NCBI GenBank assembly: GCA_002633005.1
Contig: NMRA01000767.1
Span: 1,866 to 63,865 of the forward strand
From: Phoronis australis
Lineage: Eukaryota; Phoronida; Phoronidae
Length of the DNA stretch: 62,000 nt
Direction of reading: 5' to 3'
Positions 45,103 through 55,810 of this stretch are shown here, in pieces; positions within the stretch are counted from its first letter, which is position 1; the number at the start of each line of letters is the position of its first letter. The notes under the pieces are model-generated. The model was given only the letters and a program-made list of their open reading frames with translations, did not search any database and was not told where the DNA came from. Both the position numbers and the translations under genes were made by a program.

Positions 45103-45779
45103 ACTTCAGACTAATTTTCATGAACACCAGCTGCTTTTTTCAGAACCTAGGGTGGAGGGTTGAAATTCTGTCGAAATTTGGTCCCCTCTCCAGTTCTGGC
45201 GATGCTAAGATTACTTCTCCAACTTTCGTAATCTCAATGAAAGTTTTTTAGTTATACGCTGTTTTTGTGTACTTGAACTTTGAAACATATTAGACTGAAG
45301 CTTGTAAAATCTCAGTGTGCTTTTGTTCCGAGTCTATGCGCGTGTTCAGGCTTACAGGCCTATATCAGAACTTTTTTAAGAAAATAATCCTCAAATGTTT
45401 TCCATTCATCGTTTTTCTTGCAAACCCAGTTGACCATCTCTTGCGTACGCACGTCTTAATTTGATGTTTTCAGTATTTTGCCAATTCTTTTAACTATTGA
45501 ATTGAATCTATGTAAAATCTGCCGCTTTGTAAGGGTAAGTCAAGGATAACTCATTTGATGTTCATTGATATTTGGTGGCGGTGTTTTAGTTTCCGCATGA
45601 GACTTTAAAATGACGTCAATATGTTGATAGATTACACGCCGAACCGGTACAAACAGTTTCTTATTAATAATTACCGTTACATGAGTATCAAGCACACCAC
45701 TTGGGTGTAACTGAGTCCCGAATGTGAGATGCAAGAGTCGGACGAATAAAAATAGCGTCATCACGTATTTCGCTTGCAA

Positions 45780-45932
45780 TCATAGGCGGAGTTAGAGGAG
45801 GGGGGGGGCAGGGTAAACCCCCCTCCCGACCCCCCATTCGGTACTATGCGCATCTACAATCGTGGTTTGCGCAAATGCTTACAGCCGGACAAAATGTTGC
45901 CCCCCCTTGTGATATCCTAGATCCGCCACTGG
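45780..45932. mobile_element. Small TIR element 1 (ggcgga...tccgcc)
   Basis: The left end 'cataggcggagttaga' and right end 'ctagatccgccactgg' are inverted. The body has G-runs at the left and C-runs at the right. It is a short nonautonomous element of about 150 bp. Confidence 0.6.
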
Positions 45933-45948
45933 CAATGCATGTCGGTAT

Positions 45949-46102
45949 CCAATGGCGGATTTAAGGGGAGGGGGAGGGGAAAGTGGGCCATTGGCCCCTA
46001 AAATTCTCCCAGATTTCATTTGGCATTTCGGGGTGCGAATGTCTGACGGGCTAATACTCTGCTCTTCCTCCCCCAACTCAAACCCTTGGATCCGCCCCTG
46101 GT
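45949..46102. mobile_element. Small TIR element 2
   Basis: The left end 'ccaatggcggatttaagggg' and right end 'cccttggatccgcccctgg' are inverted. Same family as its neighbours. Confidence 0.65.
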
Positions 46103-46395
46103 ACCTCACGAAAATTTGTGGGATCTTGTGTTTTCGCGAGTATTATGTACCAACGAATGGGCACTTGGTTCACTTCTTTCAAATATTTGTGTCTTGTTCT
46201 TGACAGTGCAGCCAAAAGGTGTGACAAAGAGTATCCTAACAGCAAATATTGGAATTTTTGTGGTGTATAATGTGCAGTAGAAATAGACTGTTTCCATGGT
46301 GAATAGGTGATCAGTTTATCAAAGCAACCCCAATGCTTACTAAATCGAATGATGTAGCTGAAACAAACAATAAAGCACATTTACAAGGACTTAAC

Positions 46396-46634
46396 AGTGG
46401 CAGATCTACGTTTTCAGTAAGTGGGGGGTTAGGATTCGAGCGAATCCGAGGCGCGTAGCGCCAAGGGGAAGGAAGGTCGGGAGGGGGTTCCCCCGCCCCT
46501 CCCGTGTAAGATTGTTTGTGGCTTTTAGTAGCTGATTTCGTTTTTCTGGGGAATTTGTTTTCAATTTTTATTTTTGATCCTGTCCCGAGGGGGAGGTTGA
46601 ACCCCCTGAACCCCCCTGTATATCCGCCTCTGCT
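46396..46634. mobile_element. Small TIR element 3
   Basis: The left end is 'cagtggcagatctacg' and the right end 'tatatccgcctctgc'. The body contains the palindrome 'ggcgcgtagcgcc' and matching G- and C-runs. Longer relative of elements 1 and 2. Confidence 0.6.
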
Positions 46635-47599
46635 TCAATAAGTTCACTTTTACGAGTCAGCCGGGAGTCAAGTCAACGAACTTTTTCCGAAAAATTACAA
46701 TGTACCTAAACTATTTTGCGTAGAGTCGATGAGCCACGATTCAGTGGCCATTTTGGGGAACCTCTGAAAATTTATTTTTCAGTGTTAACACATGTATTGT
46801 CGTCTGCATTGGCAGTCGTACTGGTTCGAAGCGAAAACGTTAGCCATGGAAATGTCGTCTGGTGTGATTCTTGGAAGGAGACCAAAAGAAAAAAGTCTAC
46901 ATGATTTAACTACAAAATCTGAAATATGTATTATCATGTATTCACTCAAATCTTTACTGAAAAGTCGAATTTGATAAATTTTCAGTGCACAAAAAGTTAA
47001 CTCAAGGAAGTACGTCACTGAAGAACTATATTCGCTGGAAAATAGGATTATTATGTATATCCATGAAACTTTTACGCGGTGTCAGGGCGCGGCAAAATAC
47101 AACCATATGGTAAATTACTATGTTGGTAGAGTAGAGGTTGCATGCACTTTTTTAGTCCAGTATCAAAACTATTGGACCATAATCCATTGTCCTAATGCAT
47201 ACTACATTGTACATAGTATAAATAAAAGTGTTTAGAGAATGAGTACAGCTTTCCGTGCTGCAAAAGTTTTGATAAGATTCTGCCTGATGTTTTGCGGTTT
47301 TGGGTCCGGGATTTCAGAAATTGACGATCGAACTGAGTTAACGNCGAAAAAAATGTCTGTTTGAAAAACGTGGATTTGCCGTGACTAAAACGGTACGTGT
47401 TATTTCAAATTTAACGACCTCAAAACTGGTGGCACAACACATTTGAAAATACAACCTGACTACGTATGATCAAAGATGTTGACATCCCTTTCTATGGTCT
47501 CTGGTACGATACACAAGACACACTAGGCACCACTTAGAGCTCACACCGGAACTGAATACGAAAAAATGGGAGAGTAAGCCGGGAAATATACTGTATGTG

Positions 47600-48269
47600 T
47601 GTACTCGAGCCTGCTTTGATACTCTAGTCCGTTAGGTTAGCTCACAACTATATGAGAAGTGAATGTGTTTTATTTACTGAGTTCACACAAATACAAATAG
47701 CAAATGTGAGAAAAAAGAAAACACTAAAGAATCGACGCGACAAAAATGAACACAAGTGACCGCCTGGGTGCAAATACAATTGGCGACTAGGAAGCCGGAC
47801 TTATTTCCATTACTGTCATTTGATTTTGTGTTGTTAGCGTGCGTTATTAATTTCTACACAGGGCCTAGTATAAAAAGCAGCAGGGAAACTTCGGGGTTCC
47901 CGCGCCGACGGAGTGTTTTTGCAATCCAGCCTAGCCGCTGATGCCGTAGCGGCTTTGTTCTGCAAACAAATTCTTTTTTGAGAGATTGACTTGAAAAATC
48001 CCTATGTTTACATACCACTGCCGTAATAGCGGTCCATTAGCCGTCATGTTTTGAATGAAATCCTATCCGTATTTTTAGACAACAAAATCGCCGCGAACAT
48101 TTGTGTGTAATTACATTGCAATGCATTTTGGGAGCGAATCAAAATATTCAGGCTATTCGAACATCCCCGGATGTACAGACAGTGAGGAGAAGAATATGGA
48201 AGCATCGTCTGCGTGATAGAGAAAACTGAAACATTTTTCTCTGAGCCGCCAGAGATTGTTGATCCAGAA
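47600..48269 (+). promoter_or_regulatory. Putative Cav1 5' UTR and upstream region
   Basis: This is the sequence upstream of the Cav1 start codon. It is locally richer in CG dinucleotides (for example around 47725-47745 and 47900-47955) than the surrounding DNA. No TATA box or start site could be fixed. The in-frame stop at 48183 shows the last part is not coding. Confidence 0.3.
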
Positions 48270-48288
48270 ATGGCGATGTATAGTACAG
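48270..48288 (+). CDS. CACNA1: Cav1 coding exon 1 (MAMYST...)
   Basis: A 19-nt coding part of the first exon, ATGGCGATGTATAGTACAG, is followed by a gtaatg donor. Joined to 50011 it gives MAMYSTDVNNV in frame. It is short, so the start is less certain than exon 2, but the upstream in-frame stop and the correct phase support it. An alternative first exon could exist upstream. Confidence 0.75.
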
Positions 48289-50335
48289 GTAATGTGTGGG
48301 CCTATTAGCAACATTTATGCTTTTTTATAGTGAAAACCAGGGATTTGCAGCGATTTTCGTCACCTGAACGAGTGAATAACTGAACGAAATCTCGGTGATC
48401 CACTCGACAACTCTCAACTCGAACTCCGAAGTCGAACTCAAGACTCGACGATTCTGCGGAGTTAGAGAATGAATTTCTCATAAAGTTTGCGTATTATACT
48501 AGTGGACATTGCTCGATCCGAATCATGTACCCTCTGACCTGCCTATATGAGAAAATCACGCACTTGTCTACAGGCAACTGCAATCGTCTTCATGATTTAT
48601 TCAAAGGCCTAGGTTTGACTGGTTGTAGTAGGGAATTGTAAATAACCATATTTTCAGTGGTGGCATTTAAGAGGCACTGTTGTACAATGCATGCTTGGTA
48701 TGGTGTGAATGTCAGTTAAATGTTGTCAGACACTGGGTAGTACTTCTAAACTGCTGAATAACCTTGCATTTCATTTGAACTGGTGATTATTACATAAGGG
48801 GTTCTGATTGACTGGTCAAATATAATCTAGACTGTTGGATCCACTGAACAATGGGCATGTTTTTCAGTGATTACCTTGTTCTCAAATTCAGGGACTGTTA
48901 TAATTCGTAAGTGTTTGTCCTTGTACTGAGACTTAATGGTAATTTATGCTGGTCCCTGATTTTATGTACACCTAAACCCTTTTACCTATTGAATGAAGGG
49001 CACAGTCTTTCAGTCTTTAGAAATTGGGGGTTCATAAAAAATGTTTCTAGTGTTGATAAACTACATTTAGTTAACTTTTTGGCAGCTGCCTTTTCTGGTA
49101 AATTTTAAAAATTGCCCGAACCTTGCACGTCGTTTTGAAGAATGCAGTCTACTTGCTCAATTTTTACTTATTCTTAATCTCTACTTGCGGTTTGTGTACA
49201 TATGGTGCATTAGAAATAAAATGGATGGGTTTTAGACTTTAAGATTATGTTCTGTAAAGTAATTTAAATTAATGCCAGTCTTCAGATACTTGCAAAATCA
49301 CAACTTTTTGAAGCCTAACGCCATTGCATTAATTTGGCGAAATCTGGCATCACAGTGCTTGATGGTTTTTATTGCTTTTGCGACTTCACTGAAAATTTGT
49401 GACGTCCGGTTTTAACAATACACTTAAACTTAATTAAAAACACATTAGAAATTTTTGCAGCTGTTTCTTGAATGCTGAAATATTATGAAGTTTTGCTTCT
49501 TATCAGTTAAGTTATCTGCCTTTTCTGTGATAAGACATTTAATGGCCTTAAGATCTTAGATTAGGTACACATCACCTGGTATGTTATTGTATTGAGTGAT
49601 TACTGAATCAGCCTTGGTCAGTACGTTATAGTCACTGTTAGAAAAGACTATACCGAGAACTCAGCTGAAGAATGCTTGGAGACAGTAATTCTCAGTCTTA
49701 TCTGGGTTTCTTGGCTTAGTGTAGACATCAATGTGGGTGCGATTTTTAATTTTGCTTTACAAAAAGGTTCAGTTATTAATGTTTATAAGTGGTATCCCTG
49801 GAATGTGTGCATGCAAAATCAGTTTATGACTGATTCTTAAGTCACTGATGCAGGTAGCATATTGCCTGGCAAAGAAATGACCTGCTGTTGTTTAGGTCAT
49901 AATTACAGTCAGGAACAGTCTACACCACATTGCTGTCGTTGATTGCTTTTTGCTTATTGTGATTTCATTTCTACGGTGATAATGACAAAGGGTTTCTCTC
50001 GTGTTTGCAGATGTAAACAATGTGCGGGGAGGCACGTTGTCCCAGGAGTTACAGCCCAAAGGGAGTACTAGAGACTCTGTGGATCAGGATATCAACGGTA
50101 GTGAGTTACAAGCTAACGGTGGCGACACACCCCAGACTAAGATACCAGATAAACCTTTGAGTTCTGCTTGGACAGATGCGCTAGCAACCGCCGCCATGAC
50201 AGCAGCGCAGAAAAAACGGGCACAGGCCCGACAAAATAGGAACCAAAATGTGAACCCGCGCCCACCGAGGGCACTGTTGTGCCTGTCATTGAAGAACCCC
50301 ATAAGGAGAGCCTGTATATCCATTGTAGAGTGGAA
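48270..50335 (+). CDS. CACNA1: L-type voltage-gated calcium channel alpha-1 subunit (Cav1), N-terminal exons only
   Basis: The gene encodes the pore-forming subunit of a plasma-membrane L-type calcium channel. Exons 48270-48288 and 50011-50335 give 114 complete residues plus two bases of Lys115. The decisive segment is residues 91-114, [16 protein letters not shown] then ACISIVEW, the conserved block just before transmembrane segment IS1 in Cav1. Cav2 and Cav3 read differently there. Residues 57-79 ([20 protein letters not shown] and onward) match the position and W...A...A pattern of the N-terminal calmodulin-binding NSCaTE element. The start ATG is set by an in-frame stop at 48183 with no other in-frame ATG between. 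The family's usual length is about 1,600-2,200 residues, so most of the gene lies past the right edge. Vertebrate CACNA1C/D/S/F and invertebrate single Cav1 genes cannot be told apart here. Confidence 0.93.
48289..50010 (+). other. Cav1 intron 1
   Basis: A GT-AG intron of 1.7 kb. I see no repeat or exon in it. Confidence 0.75.
50011..50335 (+). CDS. CACNA1: Cav1 coding exon 2 (NSCaTE-like element and pre-IS1 block)
   Basis: This exon encodes Asp7 to Trp114 plus two bases of a lysine codon. The acceptor is gtgtttgcag. The 3' end is placed before ATATCCTTTT, a consensus U12-type AT-AC donor, because no suitable GT lies at the conserved VEWK boundary, and Cav genes are known to carry a minor-class intron there. 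The exon contains the basic [11 protein letters not shown] stretch and the [20 protein letters not shown] block. Confidence 0.93.
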
Positions 50336-50345
50336 ATATCCTTTT
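50336..50345 (+). other. U12-type (AT-AC) 5' splice site
   Basis: The sequence ATATCCTTTT matches the minor-spliceosome donor consensus (A/G)TATCCTTT exactly and follows the codon pair GAG TGG AA. The matching branch site (TCCTTAAC-like) and AC acceptor were not found in the remaining 11.6 kb, so the intron probably exceeds the window. Confidence 0.85.
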
Positions 50346-50415
50346 CATGCTCATCTTAGTATTTGTGCATGCATCTTGCAACCCTACGTCTGACTGTGGT
50401 CTGTTATTTGCTGTG

Positions 50416-50455
50416 CATGTGTGTGTGTGTGTGCGTGCGTGCGTGCGTGTGTGTG
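50416..50455. repeat. GT/GC dinucleotide microsatellite
   Basis: A (gt) run passing into (gc/gt) alternation, about 75 nt into Cav1 intron 2. Confidence 0.95.
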
Positions 50456-51189
50456 GCATTGTCTGATTCATCTGTTCAGTTGTCAGTGCTGATAATGCTA
50501 AGTTATCGAATGCTACAAACATAATGTCCCACATTAAACCAAATCACTTAGAGCGATTGCCCTGTCGAGGGAGATAGTCATCGTTCACAGGTAACCTGTG
50601 TTCAAAGCTGTCTACATTGGTTTTATATTTAATACATTTAGCCGATAGGCAGATGGCAAATAAGAGGAAATTGTAATGGTTGAGGGCATGTTGTTCAGAG
50701 CATGTCTGAGTGTTGGTTGAAGATACCATACACAGCGTACCTCTGGCAGGATTGACCTTGGCTGTGTGCTGGATTCACTTGAAGTGTTACAACTGTGATC
50801 AATATTGAGTCCACAGCTATTCTGAGCAGCTGACCATGTTTATGTAGAGATTCAAGAGCCTTCTTACAGTGGTGGCAATAAGGACTGACTGGCATGACAG
50901 TTTGTTGTGTAAATATGTAAATATGTAATGATTTGTGTAACAAAGCCTCACACACACAGCAGCGCTGCCATTAAAGCTGGATTGTTTCCTGTTTGGAATA
51001 CATTCTCCAGCTTTTGATACCACAATGCAACATTCTTAATGTTATGAAATTATTGCGTGTGCCCACTGAAGTTCACTAACTTCACTGGTTGGTGAGAGTG
51101 TATCCTTATTCACTGCTGTAAACTTGATTTAAAAATTAGGTGTTGACCTCCATGATAGCATGTATCAGCTTATGTTAATTAAAAACCAC

Positions 51190-51383
51190 GGATTTAAACA
51201 GCCTTTAGTTTTGACATATTTCAGTGTTTATTGAAATACCATCATCAGAAGAATAAAAACAGTGGCCACCTTGCTAGGCCCAACAACAAGTAATGATACA
51301 CAGTCACAGTCAGTGGCCAGTGGTTTTTTCTTCTGATAATGGTGTTTCAATAAACACTAAAACATGTCAAGCTGGTTTAAATC
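51190..51383. mobile_element. Foldback element, arms about 65 bp
   Basis: The left arm 51190-51262 (ggatttaaacagcctttagt and tcagtgtttattgaaatacc) pairs with the right arm 51320-51383 in inverted orientation. The loop is about 57 nt. Confidence 0.75.
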
Positions 51384-51580
51384 CCTCATTGTTTTTATTA
51401 GAAGTTGGCCCCTTTGACTTTATGGGTTGACCAAGTAATCACTGTGAAACAACGACCGACATTGCACTTGAAAAGTACAATGCTGAGACAGCTTACTGAA
51501 CATACATGATGCTGTGTAGGGAAAATGAACATTCGGTGTTGACATAAAAATTCAAAGTTGCATTTACATGACTAAGTTGA

Positions 51581-51690
51581 TGGGTAACTGCTGAAAGGTC
51601 TAAGTTGACTTGGAACCCAGTTGTCATTAGTTACATGGGTAACTGCTGAAAGGTCTAAGTTGACTTGGAACCCAGTTGTCATCAGTTACT
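51581..51690. repeat. 55-bp direct duplication
   Basis: tgggtaactgctgaaaggtc begins at 51581 and 51636, with near identity across the unit. Confidence 0.93.
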
Positions 51691-51910
51691 GAGCACATTG
51701 CAACCAATCTTCTCATTCCATGTTATCTGTATGTCTAAAAACACAACTGTCCTTTGAGGCAGCATGCGGTCACATTACCAACTCTTATGCAATAGCATAC
51801 ATAATCATCTTTTTCATGCCATATGATCCACAAGAACAACTGACCTTGTTTGCTTATATTATTACCAGGTGTCTTCAGTAACCACTTCTAATGCAGTCTA
51901 TATATATATA

Positions 51911-52070
51911 TGCAAAGATTGCATTTTTCCATACCTACTCCACAATATAAGTATGCAAAGATTGCATTTTTCCATACCTACTCCACAATATAAGTATGCA
52001 AAGATTGCATTTTTCCATACCTACTCCACAATATAAGTATGCAAAGATTGCATTTTTCCTTGTGTACTCC
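51911..52070. repeat. 43-bp tandem repeat, 4 copies
   Basis: The unit tgcaaagattgcatttttcc plus 'atacctactccacaatataagta' recurs exactly 43 bp apart (gcaaag at 51912, 51955, 51998, 52041). It is unrelated in sequence to the 43-bp array at 3384. Confidence 0.95.
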
Positions 52071-55000
52071 ACCTCTCTGTCCTCTACTTTCACTGCTTCC
52101 GAGTTGTGTGTATACTGTAAGCAGCCACTGTGAGTTTCCGTGATGTCACAGCTAACATCCAAACGATATAATTCAGGATTGAGCGTTGATTTTTGTACCC
52201 AGTTGAAGGGTAGTAGAACATGTTCTCAGTATGGCTATATGTAGCTTCTGCTGGTCCTTAGTCTAGATGTATGGTGAAATCATGTCAATTTCTCACCAAA
52301 ATTGTTTCATTTTCACTAATTTGGTGCTTCATTTTTTTGTGAAAAAAGCATTGGAAAATGCAATTGCGCTTGTCCACTGTGTTGTGTCCAAACGTGGCAA
52401 GATTTTATTGGTCAGTCCTGTTATACCTACTATGTAAGTACTCCAGTGTGAAGTAGAATACTGCAAAGCTAACTCATCACAACCACGACCATGAGCACCA
52501 TAATCCTCACAATCATATCTCTCAATTCTGCGAATTGTCTAAATTTAGTTAATCAGATACCAGCTGTGGAAAGTGTGTTTGTACAGTATGGCAATGTTTA
52601 TGTGTTAAAAATCTTTATGTGATCTCACCTTACCAAGTGAAGCCAGCCTTTTCACTGAGCTACCTTCTTTCTCAAGAATTTTGAAGTCATGTTCAGGGTA
52701 ATTTAAGTCATGTTCTGGGCAACTTGATTGGGTCTGTAAACGAAACAAAAGCTCCAAAACTAGATTCATCATTCACAGGATGATGTGCGTGGTACATTTT
52801 CCTTGGTGAGGTTCTTGTAAAAATTATAAGATGGATGGCTTGAATGTTGTGATGCTTAATATCTTGAGTTTCTGTGGTCCTGTCCTTCATTTCCACTAAA
52901 TCTAACATGTTTGTTTTACTGCTGAATACTCTGGTTGGGTGTTGTCAGATATAAGCCAGTCAGTTACTAATCAGTACATTCTGAATGGTCTCTGTGAATT
53001 TTATGTTACTGAGGTATCTGTTGACTGGTGCCTTCTGAGTGTTCAGCCTGCATTTCAGCCACTGACAAGGTTTTGTGGCTATTATAAGGCTTCGCACACA
53101 CCTAGAACTAGGAGCTGAGCTGGGTGCCTCTTGTGACAGTTACCTGAGCAACGGGGACTTGCACATTTGCTGTGCACTGTTAGGATCGCTAGGTTGATTA
53201 ATTAAGACTTTCTGAAACTCTTTATAGGTTATGGTTTTGAACACTAATTTATGGTTGAATTTGAGCGGTTCATGGATTTGGCTGGAAAATGAGACGTACA
53301 GGACTGTTGATGAATTGACTACAATATTGTGCATCATATGTTCAACAGGATCTTTTTGCTCAGCTCACTTTCACTTGAGGCAGCCAGCTCAACTCATAAC
53401 TGTTAGTTTGCAGTGGGCTTAGTGAAGGTTTACTGCTAACACATGAGCTGGGCTCTAAAAAGTTCACAACCAATGAGTTGAAATGTCAAGTTCCTTAATA
53501 GGGATACATTTCTTCCCTTGGTGCCCAGCTTGCGCTAAAATGTGAGATATAGCTATGTTTGCTTTAAAACAAATAAAATGCCAGTTGTCAGAAATAAACT
53601 GTTCCATGACAATATTCTGTCTGGACATTCTGTTAGTGAGTTGTGCTTGAGATAAGTTGTCAACAGCTGATAGTGATTTGTTCTTTTGGTATTAGGTGTT
53701 ACAGTAGTTGTTGGTCTTGTGGTTCTTGTCTGTGTTCTTCAATGGACTCAGCAAATTGACATAACCAGTCAGTAGAAAAGGTTTTTAGATTTTGTGGTTC
53801 TCTTCCAGTTGCACAGACGCATCAAGTCACGTGACTTGATTGCCGTTTGGCCTTATTCTGCCCTTATTCCCTTTGTTTTCCATGTAACCATGGTGATAGT
53901 ACTGGGAATTATATAGCCAGTCACATAGCCAGCTATCGTCTTTCTAAAAGGCCCCCACGAGACACTTGCAGCATCAATCTTGACTTACAGAGGGTGAGCC
54001 TGGAATGTTAAATTCTGGTTTTAAGCCCACTATTTCCGTTTGGTAAGCCAAGATTTTGCTGCAGTTCGTAATCACATCAGTGTGTGGCCATTGTACTCCT
54101 GTAGGAGAGTATACTGAGTGATTTCTCTGGTAATATTGTCACCAACATTGCTCTGATTTAACCTTTGAACCTATTTCAAACTACTTTAATCGAATGCTGG
54201 AAAGTGAGCTTAAAACACCTATAAACCTGAATTCCTTCCTAGAAATGAACTTTTTACTGTCTCAATTTGTTCCATTATCAAATTAGAAAAGATTTGTTTT
54301 CACTGAAGGTCTGACATTTTGCTAGCATTTTCCCTTCATTTGTGCACTCATTACTGATAACATTTTATTCAATGTTTCAACAGCTACATCAAGTCCTTGA
54401 AAACTGACCTTTAATCTTGACTGTAAAACTCATATTAGCTTTAGTTTAACATGTAAACTATCAAAGATTAGTTTCTATTTTTTTGTCATTTTCATAGTCA
54501 GAACTAGGCTGCTTTAGCTATGACAAAATAAGGTTAATTTCACAAGAAAGCATTAGATTCTGTTGCAAACAGTAACAATGCATAGACAATCACAGCAGGA
54601 TCATTTCAAAGACAACTAACACAGCTTCAGAACAGATATTATTGCAAACACCCACATGTTAAGTCTGTATATTATATACACCCACATGTAAAGTTTTCTA
54701 GTGAGGAAATACAATTTACACTTAAGTGTCAAGCCTAATGGCAGACTAGAAGTTCTTAATTGTTGGTAAACAGGAACAGCACTACAAATGCTCGCATTTG
54801 TAAAGGAATTAAATTTGTCATCGACATGCGACAAAACAAATAATTTGAACCTATGGTAATTCAGCTTTTGATTTTTGCATAACACTGTTAAAACAGCTAA
54901 GAACGGCCTTCCAGTACAAAAAGCAAGATTATTTTTGGTTTGGAAATTGGTCTCAAATTGCTCCTTGGTGAAACTGTAGGTGATTACCCTTGTAATTGGT

Positions 55001-55748
55001 CGTGGTTGATTGAGACCAAAATCTTTAAATTGGCATGTCATTTTGTGTCATTTTATGCCTTGGTTTCAGTCTGGGGAGTAAATAGGTTTCATGGTATTTG
55101 GCCCCTGGGGTTGAAAATGTTAAAATCAAATAAAGATTAGATTTTTAGCACTAAGATATCTCTTCATGGTTGGTCCATATAGTTTTTGTTGGTCTTTTTG
55201 TGAAACTTGTGTCAGTAGTGAGGGAAGTATGGTATAATCTAAACTATTTTGGACATAAATCAAATTTTAGTTTCTCATGTTTTTCTATGAAAGACAAGTA
55301 GGACTAAAGTAATGCTTCAAGGCTTTTATCGTAGCTACCAATGGCATTAGACAATATTTTGAAAATGTGGCTGTTATAACAATCTTTGAAGCCCATTGCA
55401 AACAAAAAAAAATGACATTTTGGTGCATGTTTTTGCATTGAATTGATGAGATTTTACCGTACCCAATTTACTGTGGGATCCATCATACATGCTTGTAAAT
55501 TGCCAGTTTCCAGGCAGGCAATCTGGTACACAAAACAAGCAAAACCACTGAAGAATTTATGGCCACATAACTACAGATGATTACAGTTTAAATGAGAGCC
55601 TATTGTCAAGTTGGGATTTAAATGTTCTGGACAAGTGTTAATAACTTGCAGAATAGTAATATAAGTTGCTTAACTAGTCTATTCTACTGCTGGTTCACTG
55701 CAACACATTCCTGTTCATAATGTGGCCGCTGTCATTACTAGATTGAAC

Positions 55749-55810
55749 ATATCTTTTATAGCACCAGCTTGCACTCTATATCTTTTATAGCACCAGCTTG
55801 CACTCTATAT
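55749..55810. repeat. 29-bp direct duplication
   Basis: tcttttatagcaccagcttg occurs at 55752 and 55781. Confidence 0.93.

Larger units (their letters stand above)
44641..47599. other. Intergenic region between divergent DCP1 and Cav1
   Basis: No gene recognised. It contains the AT-rich tandem repeat at 44910, three TIR elements at 45780-46635 and an N at 47344. The total ATG-to-ATG distance between the two genes is about 3.7 kb. Confidence 0.6.

Noticed and set aside
53480-53520. TTCCTTAAT followed by an AC, a possible U12 branch site and acceptor for Cav1 intron 2
   Set aside because: The downstream frame (FLPLVPSLR then stop) does not match the expected PF(D/E) start of segment IS1.
54616-55041. 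141-codon minus-strand open frame
   Set aside because: Composition is unlike a conserved protein and it lies in a calcium-channel intron. A frame of this length is expected by chance in 62 kb of AT-rich DNA.
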